A DNA stretch of 64,000 nt from CAIMUM01 sp034429715 (GCA_034429715.1 DAOUFR010000074.1:40706-104705), one strand, 5' to 3'. Positions 1-9,018 are shown, counted from the first letter of the stretch. Numbers and translations: made by a program. The notes: generated from the sequence alone by a model not told the origin.

Positions 1-483
1 TGCCTCACGTTCGATAGCGGGCAGGAAAGCTGCCAGACGCTTCTCATCAGGCTTACGTTTGCCTACGGCCAGACAGGCCATCAGGGTAAAGCCCGCCCTT
101 TTTACGTACTCTTCCTCGCGGAGAGACCATTGCAGGGCTTTGTCACAGGCCATCTTGGTCCAGGAGAAAAGATAGAGACAGGTGGCATCGCACACGTCCC
201 AGGAATCGAAATCCTTAACCCAGGCATCCATCTGCTCATCCGTGACCAGCGCCGGATCATCTGTCATAGCCGCCAGAATACGCGTCTCGCGCCACCCGGC
301 CTGCCAGAGCTCAAGCGCCAGGGAGTGGTCCCTGCCTATTTGCCTACCAAGTTTTTGCATATGAGGGGTGGATACACATAATGCGCGCTGCGTGTTAATA
401 CCGTATCTGGCCATGCCTTCCAGGTTTTCAGGCGTAGGATTGGCCACCAACCTGAGCTGTTCAATAACATCGGTGATCTGCAT
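1..483 (-). CDS. DNA alkylation repair protein, AlkD-like HEAT-repeat family (3' end beyond window)
   Basis: The reverse strand is open from an ATG at 483 to the left edge: 161 codons without a stop, so the C-terminal part is missing. The residues resemble the DNA_alkylation (AlkD/YhaZ) family. Visible are a helical N-terminus, the segment GRDHSLALELWQAGWRETR, the segment SWDVCDATCLYLFSW, and then EEYVKRAGFTLMACLA, which is the usual spacing of AlkD HEAT-like helices. Family members bind alkylated DNA through stacked helices and remove 3-methyladenine or 7-methylguanine type lesions; some are only structural relatives. The gene is divergent from the serpin gene across about 100 bases. The family call is good. 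Glycosylase activity is not certain because the half carrying the remaining catalytic surface is outside the window. Confidence 0.8.
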   Translation of the reverse strand, partial: MQITDVIEQLRLVANPTPENLEGMARYGINTQRALCVSTPHMQKLGRQIGRDHSLALELWQAGWRETRILAAMTDDPALVTDEQMDAWVKDFDSWDVCDATCLYLFSWTKMACDKALQWSLREEEYVKRAGFTLMACLAVGKRKPDEKRLAAFLPAIEREA

Positions 484-583
484 GTTTTTGACTCATGTGC
501 ATTGCGAGATTTTATTTTGCTAAACTTTATATTGAGGGGAATCGTTGTAATAGATGTGATTTGAGTATACAGGAGGCAGAGAA

Positions 584-1861
584 GTGAAATCAATTTGGGT
601 ATATATCGCGTGTATAGTGCTCGTACTGCTGGCCGTTTTGCCGGCCTGTTCGCAGCCGGTTTCCACCGGTGTCGTAAGCTCCGATAAGCCGCGGGCAACG
701 GCTACAGCGGGAAAGGGTGATATAGCCGTACTGGTCGACGGTAACAATATGTTTGCTCTCGATTTATACAGTGCGCTCAAAGGGACACAGGGCAACCTCT
801 TTTACTCACCTTATTCAATCTCGCAGGCGCTGGCTATGACCTATGCCGGCGCACGGGACACCACTGAGAAAGAGATGGCTGCCACACTTCATTTCACATT
901 GCCACAGGATAGTCTGCATCCGGCCTTCAACAGCCTCGACCAGCAATTGAAAACACGCGGCCAGGGTGCAAAGGGCAAGGACGATAAAGGTTTCCGGCTT
1001 AATATCGTGAATGCCATCTGGGGGCAAAAGGGTTACAGTTTTGTGCCGGAATACCTGGATGTACTGGCTCAGAACTACGGTGCGGGATTGAGACCCCTTG
1101 ATTTTCGCACCGAGCCTGAAATCGGCAGGCAGGCTATAAACAAGTGGGTGGAGGATCAGACCGAGCAACGCATTAAAGACCTTTTAAAGCCCGAGGACAT
1201 CGATACGGGAACGCGTTTGGTGCTTACCAACGCCATATATTTCAATGCAGCGTGGGCCAACAGCTTTGAAAAGGACCTGACCCAGCCCGCTTCCTTCCAT
1301 CTGCTGGATGGTTCGACGGTGGAAGTTCCCATGATGCGGCAATCCGAACGGATGGGATACACAGCCGGGGAAGGATACCAGGCTGTATCGCTGCCCTACG
1401 ATGGCCGCGAGATGGAGATGGTGGTGATGCTCCCCGACCAGGGGAAGTTCACTGAATTCGAACAATCTCTGGATGCGGTCAAAGTAAAATCGATTATAGA
1501 GAGTATCGCGCCTACCCAGGTTTCCCTGCGCTTTCCCCGCTTTAAAATCGAGTCCGAGTTCGGCCTGGGCGATGCGTTATATCACATGGGGATGTCCACA
1601 GCCTTTACCAGCCTGGCCGATTTTTCCGGCATGACTGGCAACCGCGAATTGGCCATATCCAAGGTAATCCATAAAGCTTTCGTAGAAGTGGACGAGGCCG
1701 GTACGGAGGCCGCGGCCGCTACGGCTGTGGTCATGCGCGCCACGGCTATGCCTGTGGAACCGATGGAGGTCACTGTCGACCGGCCGTTCATCTTCGTTAT
1801 AAGGGACATACAGACGGGGTCGGTAATTTTTGTCGGCAGGGTAGTTAATCCGTTGTTATAG
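584..1861 (+). CDS. Serpin-family protease inhibitor, predicted lipoprotein
   Basis: A 425-residue protein, normal serpin length plus an export signal. The GTG start at 584 follows AGGAGG (571-576) by 7 bases. Residues 1-22 form a lipoprotein signal with a lipobox ending at Cys22, so it is probably anchored outside the membrane. The serpin fold is clear from YSPYSISQALAMTYAGA near residue 70, the segment LVLTNAIYFNAAW near 210, and a C-terminal DRPFIFVIRD...GSVIFVGRVVNP. The reactive-centre hinge is of the inhibitory type: Gly373-Thr-Glu-Ala-Ala-Ala-Ala-Thr380. Counting from other serpins puts P1 near Thr387 and P1' near Ala388, give or take two residues, with an Arg at 385. A periplasmic or surface role against serine or cysteine proteases is likely; the target is unknown. 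It converges with the HD-GYP gene after only 20 bases. Confidence 0.93.
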   Translation: MKSIWVYIACIVLVLLAVLPACSQPVSTGVVSSDKPRATATAGKGDIAVLVDGNNMFALDLYSALKGTQGNLFYSPYSISQALAMTYAGARDTTEKEMAATLHFTLPQDSLHPAFNSLDQQLKTRGQGAKGKDDKGFRLNIVNAIWGQKGYSFVPEYLDVLAQNYGAGLRPLDFRTEPEIGRQAINKWVEDQTEQRIKDLLKPEDIDTGTRLVLTNAIYFNAAWANSFEKDLTQPASFHLLDGSTVEVPMMRQSERMGYTAGEGYQAVSLPYDGREMEMVVMLPDQGKFTEFEQSLDAVKVKSIIESIAPTQVSLRFPRFKIESEFGLGDALYHMGMSTAFTSLADFSGMTGNRELAISKVIHKAFVEVDEAGTEAAAATAVVMRATAMPVEPMEVTVDRPFIFVIRDIQTGSVIFVGRVVNPLL

Positions 1862-1881
1862 ACCGACCGTCGGGAAGGGAT

Positions 1882-3300
1882 TTACTCATCCAGGGTAAAG
1901 CCTTTCTCGCGGAAAAGCCTGCAGCAGGCATCGACCACATCAGGATCATAAAGTATGCCCCGGTTGGAAGTTATTTCTTCCAGCGCCTTATCCAGGCCCA
2001 TAGCTGCACGATAGGGGCGATGAGATGCCATGGCCGATACTGTGTCGGCAACCGCCAATATACGTGCCTCCACAGTGGTCTCATCCCCCTTAAGGCCGGC
2101 AGGATAACCCGAGCCGTTCATCCTCTCGTGGTGCTGAGAAACGAACCGGCAGACAGGCCAGGGGAAATCGATAGACTTCAATATCTCCTGCCCGACTAAC
2201 GGGTGTGACCTGATAAGGTCCATCTCGATGCTGTTGAGCTTGCCCGGTTTGCTTAATATCTCTGACGGTATATTGATCTTGCCGATATCGTGTAGGATTC
2301 CCGCTATTTTTATTGCCGAGATTTTCCTGTCGGAAAGACCCATTTCTTTAGCTATGGCTGCAGAGATTCTGGCCACCTGTTTCTGATGGCCGGCTGTGTA
2401 GGGGTCCCTGACCTCTGAGATCATAGAAATGGTCTCCACTGCACCTTCCATGGCTTTTTGCAGCTTCTCATAGCTGCGCTGCAGATCCAACTCGGCGTTC
2501 TTTCGCTGTGAGATATCGCGACCTGTGCCCAGGATGTGCGTGGGCTTGCCTGTTTCGTCCCTGATTAGTGTGAAAGTGTTTTCGACCCAGAAGGTTGACC
2601 CGTCCTTGCGGTATGACTCCATTTCGAGTGTTCTATTGAATATATAGGTCGGATCTTTGTTTACCTTCTCCATTTCCTCGGCCAGTATGGCAGTGGCCTG
2701 CTCCAGCGAGGCCGGCGCCACCAGCTTATCCGGCGGTAATTGCTGGAGCTCCGCAAAACTGTAGCCCCTTAATTTTTCGGTCGAGGGGCTGGCATAAACG
2801 GTGCGCAGGTCCATATCGATCAGCCAGACGGCGTCGCTCATATTGTCCGCCAGCAGCCTGTACAGCCGTTCGCTGGTTCGTAAGGCGTCGTCCAATCTTT
2901 TTCGCTGCGTGATATCGTGCGCGATGCCCATAATGTGTGACGGCTTGCCACCCCTGTAGATTACCGCAGCCTTACTCTCAACATGCACGAAGCTGCCGTC
3001 TTTGCGTTTCAGCCTGTACTCTATCACAGTCTGCTGCGTACCTGTCTCAATCAGCTCCTTCAAGTTGCCCATGGCAACCTGCAACCGGTCATCGTTGAAC
3101 AGGTCTGATAAACCAAGATTGGTAATGTCCTCCCGGGAGTATCCCAGGAGATCGAGGGCGGCGTTGTTGGCGTCGATGAAACGTCCCTCGAGATCATGCA
3201 GATAAACAGCGTCCAGCGAGCGGTTGAAAAGTGTTGTGTAGCGCTCAATGGCCTCCTGCACATCCACTTCATTCGATTTACACTTGCCCTTCATTCCCAA
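1882..3300 (-). CDS. PAS-PAS-HD-GYP protein, predicted cyclic-di-GMP phosphodiesterase
   Basis: A 472-residue soluble protein. Two PAS domains (about 18-135 and 140-265), each ending in a PAC-like GIAHDITQRK or GTGRDISQRK segment, are followed by a short helical linker and a C-terminal HD-GYP domain (about 290-472). The metal ligand pair HD is at 337-338 (HDIGK) and the GYP signature at 398-400 (HHERMNGSGYPAGL), so the domain looks intact. HD-GYP enzymes hydrolyse c-di-GMP to pGpG or GMP; the PAS domains presumably sense a small ligand or redox state. No membrane segment is seen. The C-terminal 136 residues align without gaps with the end of the 2045-residue protein at 25.1-31.2 kb, so the two are paralogues. 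A strong promoter and a tandem repeat lie directly upstream. Confidence 0.93.
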   Translation of the reverse strand: MGMKGKCKSNEVDVQEAIERYTTLFNRSLDAVYLHDLEGRFIDANNAALDLLGYSREDITNLGLSDLFNDDRLQVAMGNLKELIETGTQQTVIEYRLKRKDGSFVHVESKAAVIYRGGKPSHIMGIAHDITQRKRLDDALRTSERLYRLLADNMSDAVWLIDMDLRTVYASPSTEKLRGYSFAELQQLPPDKLVAPASLEQATAILAEEMEKVNKDPTYIFNRTLEMESYRKDGSTFWVENTFTLIRDETGKPTHILGTGRDISQRKNAELDLQRSYEKLQKAMEGAVETISMISEVRDPYTAGHQKQVARISAAIAKEMGLSDRKISAIKIAGILHDIGKINIPSEILSKPGKLNSIEMDLIRSHPLVGQEILKSIDFPWPVCRFVSQHHERMNGSGYPAGLKGDETTVEARILAVADTVSAMASHRPYRAAMGLDKALEEITSNRGILYDPDVVDACCRLFREKGFTLDE

Positions 3301-3317
3301 CCTCGCGGTCTTGACCG

Positions 3318-3361
3318 TCTTTAATATAAATATAATCGCTCTTTAACATAAATATAATCCC
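3318..3361. repeat. Two tandem 22-bp direct repeats upstream of the HD-GYP gene
   Basis: Positions 3318-3339 and 3340-3361 carry the same AT-rich 22-base unit, differing at two positions. The second copy covers the -10 element of the reverse-strand promoter. The pair could be a binding site for a regulator or a simple duplication that creates a second -10-like element. Confidence 0.75.
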
Positions 3362-3380
3362 TGATCAGCAGGTGTGTCAA
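3351..3380 (-). promoter_or_regulatory. Predicted sigma-A-type promoter for the HD-GYP gene
   Basis: On the reverse strand TTGACA (3375-3380) is followed after 18 bases by TATATT (3351-3356). The -35 box is a perfect match and the -10 matches at five of six positions. The expected leader is about 45 bases. Confidence 0.65.
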
Positions 3381-3408
3381 AGCCGAAATTCAGTTTGGAA
3401 TGGTGGGC

Positions 3409-3438
3409 TTGCTGTGATTGGTAAGCATGTAGTATATT
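3409..3438 (+). promoter_or_regulatory. Possible promoter for the phosphoesterase gene
   Basis: TTGCTG (3409-3414), an 18-base spacer and TATATT (3433-3438). It lies about 45 bases before the start codon at 3483 and is back to back with the HD-GYP promoter. The -35 match is only moderate. Confidence 0.4.
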
Positions 3439-3482
3439 AGGCGGGTCGGACTCACGATAGATTAAGTGGAGGTGTACAGTAT

Positions 3483-4862
3483 ATGAAGACAGCAACAGTA
3501 TTCTCACGCATCATACAGTTTTCAGTTTGTTTCATAGTCATTTTTGGCTTGTTGGCCTGTGCTCCCCCTAAGCCATCTTTCAAATATGAATCTGATGCAT
3601 CCATCAGGCAGCAACTAGCGCAGGTCCCGTCATATCCGGAGACCAGCTTCGTTGTGCTTAGTGACCTTCATATCTTCGATTCATCATTGGGAACAACTGG
3701 CAAAGCGTTCGAGGATTACCTGAATAAAGACCGCAAACTTCTGAGGGAGAGTCCCGAGATACTGGAGTCAGCTATCGCTTCGATCAAGAATCTCAAGGGC
3801 AGCACCGTATTAGTAGCGGGCGACCTCACCAAGGACGGAGAGAAAGTTTCCCATGAACTGGCTGCCAGCTATCTTGCGCAGTTGGAAGCGGCCGGCAAGA
3901 AAGTGTTCGTGGTACCGGGGAACCATGACGTATTAAATGGGCACTCATTCAAATATGTGGGTGACAATATAGAGCGCGTGCCGAATATTACTGCCGACCA
4001 GTTCGCCCAGATTTATACCGATTTCGGCTTCAAAGACGCTCTGCAGCGCGATCCAAATTCGCTCAGCTACGTAGCCGAACTTGAGCCAGGTCTGTGGCTG
4101 CTGGCGCTGGATGCGAACCGTTACGCTGAGAATGTTGAGGACAAGGAGTCGGTCACGGACGGCAAGTTCAGCGCCCAGACGCTGGCATGGATCGAAAAAA
4201 TGCTTGGGCAGGCGGCTAAAGAGAACAAGGCCGTAATCGTGATGATGCACCATGGCATTATGGAGCACTACGTCGGCCAGGAGAAGAACTACGGCGAGTA
4301 TATAGTGGATGACTACGAGGCAGTAGCCAAACTGCTGGCAAATTACAATGCCCGAATGGTATTTACCGGACATTATCATGCCCAGGATGTTACCGAGAAA
4401 AAGTATGACAACGGCAAGTTCGTATTCGATATCGAGACCGGTTCGCTGGTGACCTACCCCTGCCCGTTCAGGGTGGTAACCATCGATAAAGACCAGGTGG
4501 CAACGATCAAGCAAGAGAGTGTAAAAACCATAGCGTCGCACCCCGGGGATTTCCCGGCATTTGCCAAGAAATACCTTCAGGACGGCATCGCCACCATTGC
4601 CACAGATACGCTGGTAGGTTATAAGATCGACCGCCCGGAGGCGGAGAAGATTGCGCAGGAAATAGCAGTTGGCTTCGGCGCGCACTATGGTGGCGATGAA
4701 CAACTGGCAGCGGGCCAGACGATGGTCACGGAAACCGGTTTAAGCCCCCTGGCCTGGCTGGTAATCCAATACCGCAAGGATCTTATCCTTGGTCTCTGGA
4801 AGGACCTGCCTCCGCCGGACAATAACCTGACGATTAACCTGAAGGACGGCAGCTGGAAATAG
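3483..4862 (+). CDS. Calcineurin-like metallophosphoesterase, predicted lipoprotein
   Basis: A 459-residue exported protein. The signal peptide ends in the lipobox LLAC (Cys26), so it should sit on the outer face of the cell membrane. The five metal-binding blocks of the calcineurin-like phosphoesterase superfamily are in order: LSDLHIFD, AGDLTKDGE, PGNHDV, MMHHGI and TGHYHAQD. Such enzymes use a dinuclear metal centre to cleave phosphomono- or diesters; the substrate cannot be told from sequence. The last 130 residues are a helical extension without a recognised domain. The ATG at 3483 has a GGAGG-type ribosome site about 10 bases upstream. The next gene, a small membrane protein 71 bases downstream on the same strand, may be cotranscribed. 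Confidence 0.88.
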   Translation: MKTATVFSRIIQFSVCFIVIFGLLACAPPKPSFKYESDASIRQQLAQVPSYPETSFVVLSDLHIFDSSLGTTGKAFEDYLNKDRKLLRESPEILESAIASIKNLKGSTVLVAGDLTKDGEKVSHELAASYLAQLEAAGKKVFVVPGNHDVLNGHSFKYVGDNIERVPNITADQFAQIYTDFGFKDALQRDPNSLSYVAELEPGLWLLALDANRYAENVEDKESVTDGKFSAQTLAWIEKMLGQAAKENKAVIVMMHHGIMEHYVGQEKNYGEYIVDDYEAVAKLLANYNARMVFTGHYHAQDVTEKKYDNGKFVFDIETGSLVTYPCPFRVVTIDKDQVATIKQESVKTIASHPGDFPAFAKKYLQDGIATIATDTLVGYKIDRPEAEKIAQEIAVGFGAHYGGDEQLAAGQTMVTETGLSPLAWLVIQYRKDLILGLWKDLPPPDNNLTINLKDGSWK

Positions 4863-4879
4863 GTCACAGCCAGGCGCTC

Positions 4880-4899
4880 TTTGCCTGCGGCAAACAGGC
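4880..4899. other. Overlapping small hairpins after the phosphoesterase gene
   Basis: TTTGCC-TGC-GGCAAA (4880-4894) overlaps an alternative GCCTG/CAGGC hairpin (4883-4899). No T-run follows, so this is at best a weak terminator or an mRNA end structure. Confidence 0.3.
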
Positions 4900-4933
4900 C
4901 GGCCCTGATTAGTTTAAATCGGGAGGTATCAGT

Positions 4934-5473
4934 ATGGACGAGCAGAAGATCTGGTTCCTCGTGATAAACTTGTTGGGAGGCTTTGCCGTGGTTGCGAGTT
5001 ATGTGGCTGGTATGGTCAGCCATCCCAATACCGAGCAATTGATCTTTGGCCGTATCACGCCATCGCTTAAGTCGATTTATCTGGTCAGCATGCCGCTGGC
5101 TGCCGCGGGTTATCTGCTTTTTCTGTACTTCATTATATTTCAGCTCGATGCAGGGTCCGTCCAGATATGGGGATCCGATGGTTTCCTGGTTCTGGATATT
5201 ATATTTGCGGTGATACTGGTTTTCTCGGCCTTCTGGATGCCGCTGACATATAAGTTGATCGAGACACAATGGCATGGGTGGTGGATTTATATTCGTATGG
5301 TGCTTTTCTTTGTCGCCCTGGGCTCTCTGGCCCTGCTGTGTGCGTTTCTGATGATCAGTCAGAAAGAGCCTGCCTGGAGCTACTGGCTGGCAGTAGCAGG
5401 CTCAGCCGTGTTTTTTGTTCAGACCGGTATCATCGACGCCTTCATCTGGACGGCCATGTTCCCTTATAAATAG
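4934..5473 (+). CDS. Five-helix integral membrane protein of unknown function
   Basis: A 179-residue hydrophobic protein with five predicted membrane helices at about 6-25, 48-70, 82-104, 117-140 and 148-172. I do not recognise the family. The start is fixed by GGGAGG ten bases before the ATG. The loops are short, with a Trp-rich stretch QWHGWWIYIR before helix 4, and no obvious catalytic or metal-binding motif. It follows the lipoprotein phosphoesterase on the same strand and precedes a separate promoter for the glycerol-phosphate operon, so it is more likely linked to the phosphoesterase. Confidence 0.7.
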   Translation: MDEQKIWFLVINLLGGFAVVASYVAGMVSHPNTEQLIFGRITPSLKSIYLVSMPLAAAGYLLFLYFIIFQLDAGSVQIWGSDGFLVLDIIFAVILVFSAFWMPLTYKLIETQWHGWWIYIRMVLFFVALGSLALLCAFLMISQKEPAWSYWLAVAGSAVFFVQTGIIDAFIWTAMFPYK

Positions 5474-5479
5474 TTCCGA

Positions 5480-5508
5480 CTGAAAGTTTTTATAAAAAAC
5501 GTTAAAAT
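5480..5508 (+). promoter_or_regulatory. Predicted promoter of the glycerol-phosphate operon
   Basis: CTGAAA (5480-5485), a 17-base AT-rich spacer and TAAAAT (5503-5508). The predicted leader before the start at 5569 is about 54 bases. Confidence 0.5.
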
Positions 5509-5568
5509 ATCCTTTGAACCCGGCGTTCTGCAGCCAGCAAATCTAATCCGGATTCTACAGGAGATACT

Positions 5569-7155
5569 ATGTGGCGTAAAGGATGGCGTGAACAGGTTAT
5601 ATCACAGATCGACCAGCCCTGGGACCTGGTCATCATAGGCGGTGGAATCACAGGAGCCGGGGTGCTATTTCAAGCAGCCGCGGCGGGGCTTAAAGCCCTG
5701 CTGGTGGAAAGCGGTGATTTTTCCTCTGGCACCTCGAGCCGATCATCTAAGCTGATTCATGGCGGCCTGCGCTATATTCTTAACAAGCAGTACAAGGTGA
5801 CTCAGGAATCGGTGCGGGAAAGGGAGTGGCTGCTGAAGGAAGCCCGAAATTTAGTGACCAAGCTGGGATTCATATTTCCCAACTTCGAGCGCTATCATGT
5901 AAAAACCAAGCAAATCGGCCAGATAATCGCTGTATACGACCTGCTGGCACCTAAATGGGATCACCATGCCTACAGCAGGGAGAAGATACTGAAAGAGTAT
6001 CCAATTTTAAAATCGGAGGGTATGCTGGGTGGTTACCTTTACTATGATGCGGCCATGGACGATAGCCGTATCGTCCTGCGCGTGCTGAAGGAGGCTGTCA
6101 GGAACGGCGGCACTGCCATCAACTACCTGAAAGTAGAGAAGCTTCTGCTGGACAGCAGCGGTCAGGTACGTGGAGTGGCTATAACGGATACAGCATCGCC
6201 GGCCGGCAGGACCTTCGAAATAAATGCCAGGGCCTTTGTTAATGCTTCTGGGCCGTGGGCTGACCAGCTGCGAGGCCAGGTAGGCCAATCCGCCCGGCTG
6301 CGCAGGCTGCGCGGCAGCCATCTCATCTTTCAGCAGGAGAAGCTGCCCATGAAGGATGCACTAACGCTTTTACATCCGAAAGACAATCGTGCCATGTTCG
6401 TTATCCCCTGGGAGGGGACCACCATGATCGGGACTACCGACATAGACCATGATCCGGCGCTGGATGCAAACCATAGCGAACCGTTTGCCAGCCGGGACGA
6501 GATAAGCTATATTCTGGATGCCGCGGCGTTTCTCTTCCCCGGCCTGGGTCTCGCCCAAAGCGATGTGATTTCATCGTTCGCCGGCCTGCGCCCCATAATA
6601 AAGGGTGGCGCCGACACGCCCGGTAAAGAATCGCGCGCACACGCGCTATGGGAAGAGAACGGACTCATCACTATCACTGGTGGCAAGTACACAACTTTCC
6701 GTATAATGTCGCGCCAAACACTGGCGGCTGTACTTAAAAAACTGGGTAAATTGCCTGTAGTTAAAAACAAGCGTATCTTTCCCAAACTGCCATCTGTGAA
6801 CGCGCCTAATATTGACTCAACTACACTGGCTCATCTACTGGGGCGGTACGGCAATGACACGGCTGAGCTGATTAAGACGGCAGGCGCCGGAGAGCTTGAA
6901 CGCATAGGAAGTTTGCCCAACGTTTGGGCTGAGTTGCGCTGGGCGGCGCGTGCAGAGGGCGTGGTACACCTGTCTGACCTGTTACTAAGGAGGGTCAGGA
7001 TTGGTATGCTGCTGCCGGGAGGAGCGGAGGACCAGCTCGCTCGCGTGCGCAAAGCAGTGCAGGCTGAACTCGGTTGGAGTGATGATAAGTGGCAGGATGA
7101 AGCAGCCGCTTACCTGGATACATGGCGCAAATATTACAGCCCCAGCCCGGCCTGA
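5569..7155 (+). CDS. glpD: FAD-dependent glycerol-3-phosphate dehydrogenase (GlpD/GlpA type)
   Basis: A 528-residue flavoprotein oxidising sn-glycerol-3-phosphate to dihydroxyacetone phosphate and passing electrons to a quinone or other carrier. The N-terminal dinucleotide fold is visible as IIGGGITGAGVL (about 22-33) followed by the family signature SSGTSSRSSKLIHGGLRYI (about 51-69). The middle holds the substrate-domain segment GTTDIDHDP, and near 365 there is GGKYTTFR. The C-terminal domain (about 400-528) is the usual helical cap. CAGGAGA precedes the ATG. It is the first gene of a three-gene operon with an AGPS-like flavoprotein 62 bases downstream and an FGGY kinase. Together these could make and use glycerol-phosphate and DHAP. 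Identification is firm; the electron acceptor is not evident. Confidence 0.93.
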   Translation: MWRKGWREQVISQIDQPWDLVIIGGGITGAGVLFQAAAAGLKALLVESGDFSSGTSSRSSKLIHGGLRYILNKQYKVTQESVREREWLLKEARNLVTKLGFIFPNFERYHVKTKQIGQIIAVYDLLAPKWDHHAYSREKILKEYPILKSEGMLGGYLYYDAAMDDSRIVLRVLKEAVRNGGTAINYLKVEKLLLDSSGQVRGVAITDTASPAGRTFEINARAFVNASGPWADQLRGQVGQSARLRRLRGSHLIFQQEKLPMKDALTLLHPKDNRAMFVIPWEGTTMIGTTDIDHDPALDANHSEPFASRDEISYILDAAAFLFPGLGLAQSDVISSFAGLRPIIKGGADTPGKESRAHALWEENGLITITGGKYTTFRIMSRQTLAAVLKKLGKLPVVKNKRIFPKLPSVNAPNIDSTTLAHLLGRYGNDTAELIKTAGAGELERIGSLPNVWAELRWAARAEGVVHLSDLLLRRVRIGMLLPGGAEDQLARVRKAVQAELGWSDDKWQDEAAAYLDTWRKYYSPSPA

Positions 7156-7217
7156 ATACTACTCAATGTTACACGGAACCCTGTAATTATTAATATGCCT
7201 TTTTCAAGGAGGATGCT

Positions 7218-8951
7218 ATGGCACACAAAGACCAGTTTTGCCCGCGTTGGTGTGAAGAGGAAGCCCCGGCCGGCTCGTATCGCAGCTTGATCAAATACGG
7301 CGACCCGAGAGGTTTTAAACATCCTAATCCCGGTATGTTTCACCTGCTCAAGGAAACTTTCGGCATGTCGGATGATAATTTTAAAGTGCCGAGCCTGTGC
7401 ACAGAAAAGATCGATATAGAAGTACCTCCAAAATTGCCGGTATCGCAGATAGAAGCCCTCAAGAATATAGTCGGCGCCGGGAATTTCTTCACTGACACGT
7501 ACAACCGTACGCGCACATCCTACGGGTCGTCTATTTACGATGTATTACGTCTGCGCAACAAAATAATTGAGAACCTGCCTGATGTTGTCCTCTGCCCGCG
7601 TGACCGCAAAGATGTGCAGTCCATAGTCAGGTTCTGCGATGAAAACCGCATACCCCTGTATGTAGTCGGCGGCAACTCCAGTGTCACACGAGGCAAGGAG
7701 GCTGTAAAAGGCGGAGTCTGCCTTGACATGAATGTACACATGAACAAGATCATCTCTATCAACGAAAACAACCAGACGGTGACGGTAGAGCCCGGTATCA
7801 TGGGGCCGGACCTGGAGAGGACATTAAACGATGCTCCCTCAGCTCTCAGAGCCAAGAGACGTTATACCGTGGGGCATTTCCCGCAATCTTTCGAGCACTC
7901 TTGCGTGGGAGGCTGGGTGGTCACGAGAGGCGCCGGACAGAACTCAACCTATTACGGCAAAATCGAAGATATGGTGATATCACAGGAATATGTCACGCCC
8001 ATCGGCGAGTTTAAAACATTGGAATTTCCGAGATCGGCAACCGGACCGGATTTCGACCAGATTATGATCGGCAGTGAGGGGACATTCGGCATTCTGGTCA
8101 GCTGCACGTTGCGACTGTGCCGCTATATGCCGGAGAACAGGCGCAGGTTCTCTTACCTGTTTAAGACATGGGATGGGGCCCTTGAAGCCTGTCGCGAGGT
8201 CATGCAGGGCGAATTCGGATTTCCCTCAGTCTTCCGGCTGTCCGATCCTGAGGAGACCGATGTAGCCATGCGTATGTACCACGTTCATGGCACACCTGTC
8301 GATTCAGTGCTTCGCGCCCTGGGCTACCAGCCGATGCAGCGTTGTATGTTTATCGGCATGGCCGAGGGAGAAAAAGATTACGCGCGTCTTGTTGAAAAGA
8401 AGCTGCACAGGATATTTAAAAAATACGGTGTCTTCAGCCTTACCGCAGCTAAAGTCACTCAATCCTGGGAGAAAAGCCGCTTCACCGATCCTTTTATGCG
8501 CGAAGACCTGATGGATTATGGTGTGCTGATCGACACGCTGGAGTGCGGCGTTACCTGGGACAACCTGGCACAGGTGCATGCGGACGTCAGGGCTTTCATT
8601 AAATCACGACCGAAAACCATCTGCATGACACACCTTTCACACGCCTACCCGCAGGGTGGGAACCTGTATTTCATATTCGTGGCCAAGATGAAGGAAATCA
8701 ACGAGTATCTTGAACTTCAATACGGCATACTTGACGCTATTCAGAAGGCCGGCGCCACCATGAGCCATCACCACGGCATAGGCAAACAGACGGCGCCCTG
8801 GCTGGAAGGTCAGATCGGCAAGGCTCAGGTCGACGTAATACGTGTGTTGCGCGACCATTTCGATCCGCACCACATTATGAATCCGGGCGGTACGCTGGGG
8901 TTGGATATGTCAGAGGAACAAATGGCAAAGCGCTGGGGTTTCAGGAAGTAA
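7218..8951 (+). CDS. FAD-binding oxidase resembling alkyldihydroxyacetonephosphate synthase (AGPS)
   Basis: A 577-residue vanillyl-alcohol-oxidase-type flavoprotein. The order is an N-terminal lead (HPNPGMFHLLKETFG), an FAD_binding_4 domain (about 125-305; PRDRKDVQSIVRFC, VVGGNSSVTRG, VEPGIMGPDLER, GGWVVTRGAGQNSTYYGKIED), then an FAD-oxidase C domain. Near the C-terminus is SHHHGIGK (His517-519), the triple-histidine signature of AGPS; lactate and glycolate dehydrogenases normally have a single His here. AGPS exchanges the acyl chain of acyl-DHAP for a fatty alcohol, giving an ether lipid. The setting between G3P dehydrogenase and a FGGY kinase fits DHAP chemistry. The bacterial family is broad, so a different oxidase substrate remains possible. 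Start: ATG after AAGGAGGA. Confidence 0.82.
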   Translation: MAHKDQFCPRWCEEEAPAGSYRSLIKYGDPRGFKHPNPGMFHLLKETFGMSDDNFKVPSLCTEKIDIEVPPKLPVSQIEALKNIVGAGNFFTDTYNRTRTSYGSSIYDVLRLRNKIIENLPDVVLCPRDRKDVQSIVRFCDENRIPLYVVGGNSSVTRGKEAVKGGVCLDMNVHMNKIISINENNQTVTVEPGIMGPDLERTLNDAPSALRAKRRYTVGHFPQSFEHSCVGGWVVTRGAGQNSTYYGKIEDMVISQEYVTPIGEFKTLEFPRSATGPDFDQIMIGSEGTFGILVSCTLRLCRYMPENRRRFSYLFKTWDGALEACREVMQGEFGFPSVFRLSDPEETDVAMRMYHVHGTPVDSVLRALGYQPMQRCMFIGMAEGEKDYARLVEKKLHRIFKKYGVFSLTAAKVTQSWEKSRFTDPFMREDLMDYGVLIDTLECGVTWDNLAQVHADVRAFIKSRPKTICMTHLSHAYPQGGNLYFIFVAKMKEINEYLELQYGILDAIQKAGATMSHHHGIGKQTAPWLEGQIGKAQVDVIRVLRDHFDPHHIMNPGGTLGLDMSEEQMAKRWGFRK

Positions 8952-8958
8952 ATTATAG

Positions 8959-8980
8959 GGACAGGATTTCAGCCCTGTCC
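8959..8980. repeat. Small inverted repeat between the AGPS-like gene and the FGGY kinase
   Basis: GGACAGG (8959-8965) pairs with CCTGTCC (8974-8980) across an 8-base loop. The arrangement resembles a diverged copy of the GTAGGGGCGGG palindrome family found elsewhere in the window. Confidence 0.45.
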
Positions 8981-9018
8981 GCACGTTTAGATGATTGAAT
9001 ATAAAGGGGAGGTTTGCC

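Noticed and set aside
3945..4703. A 252-codon reverse frame across the phosphoesterase
   Set aside because: Antisense to all five metallophosphoesterase motifs.
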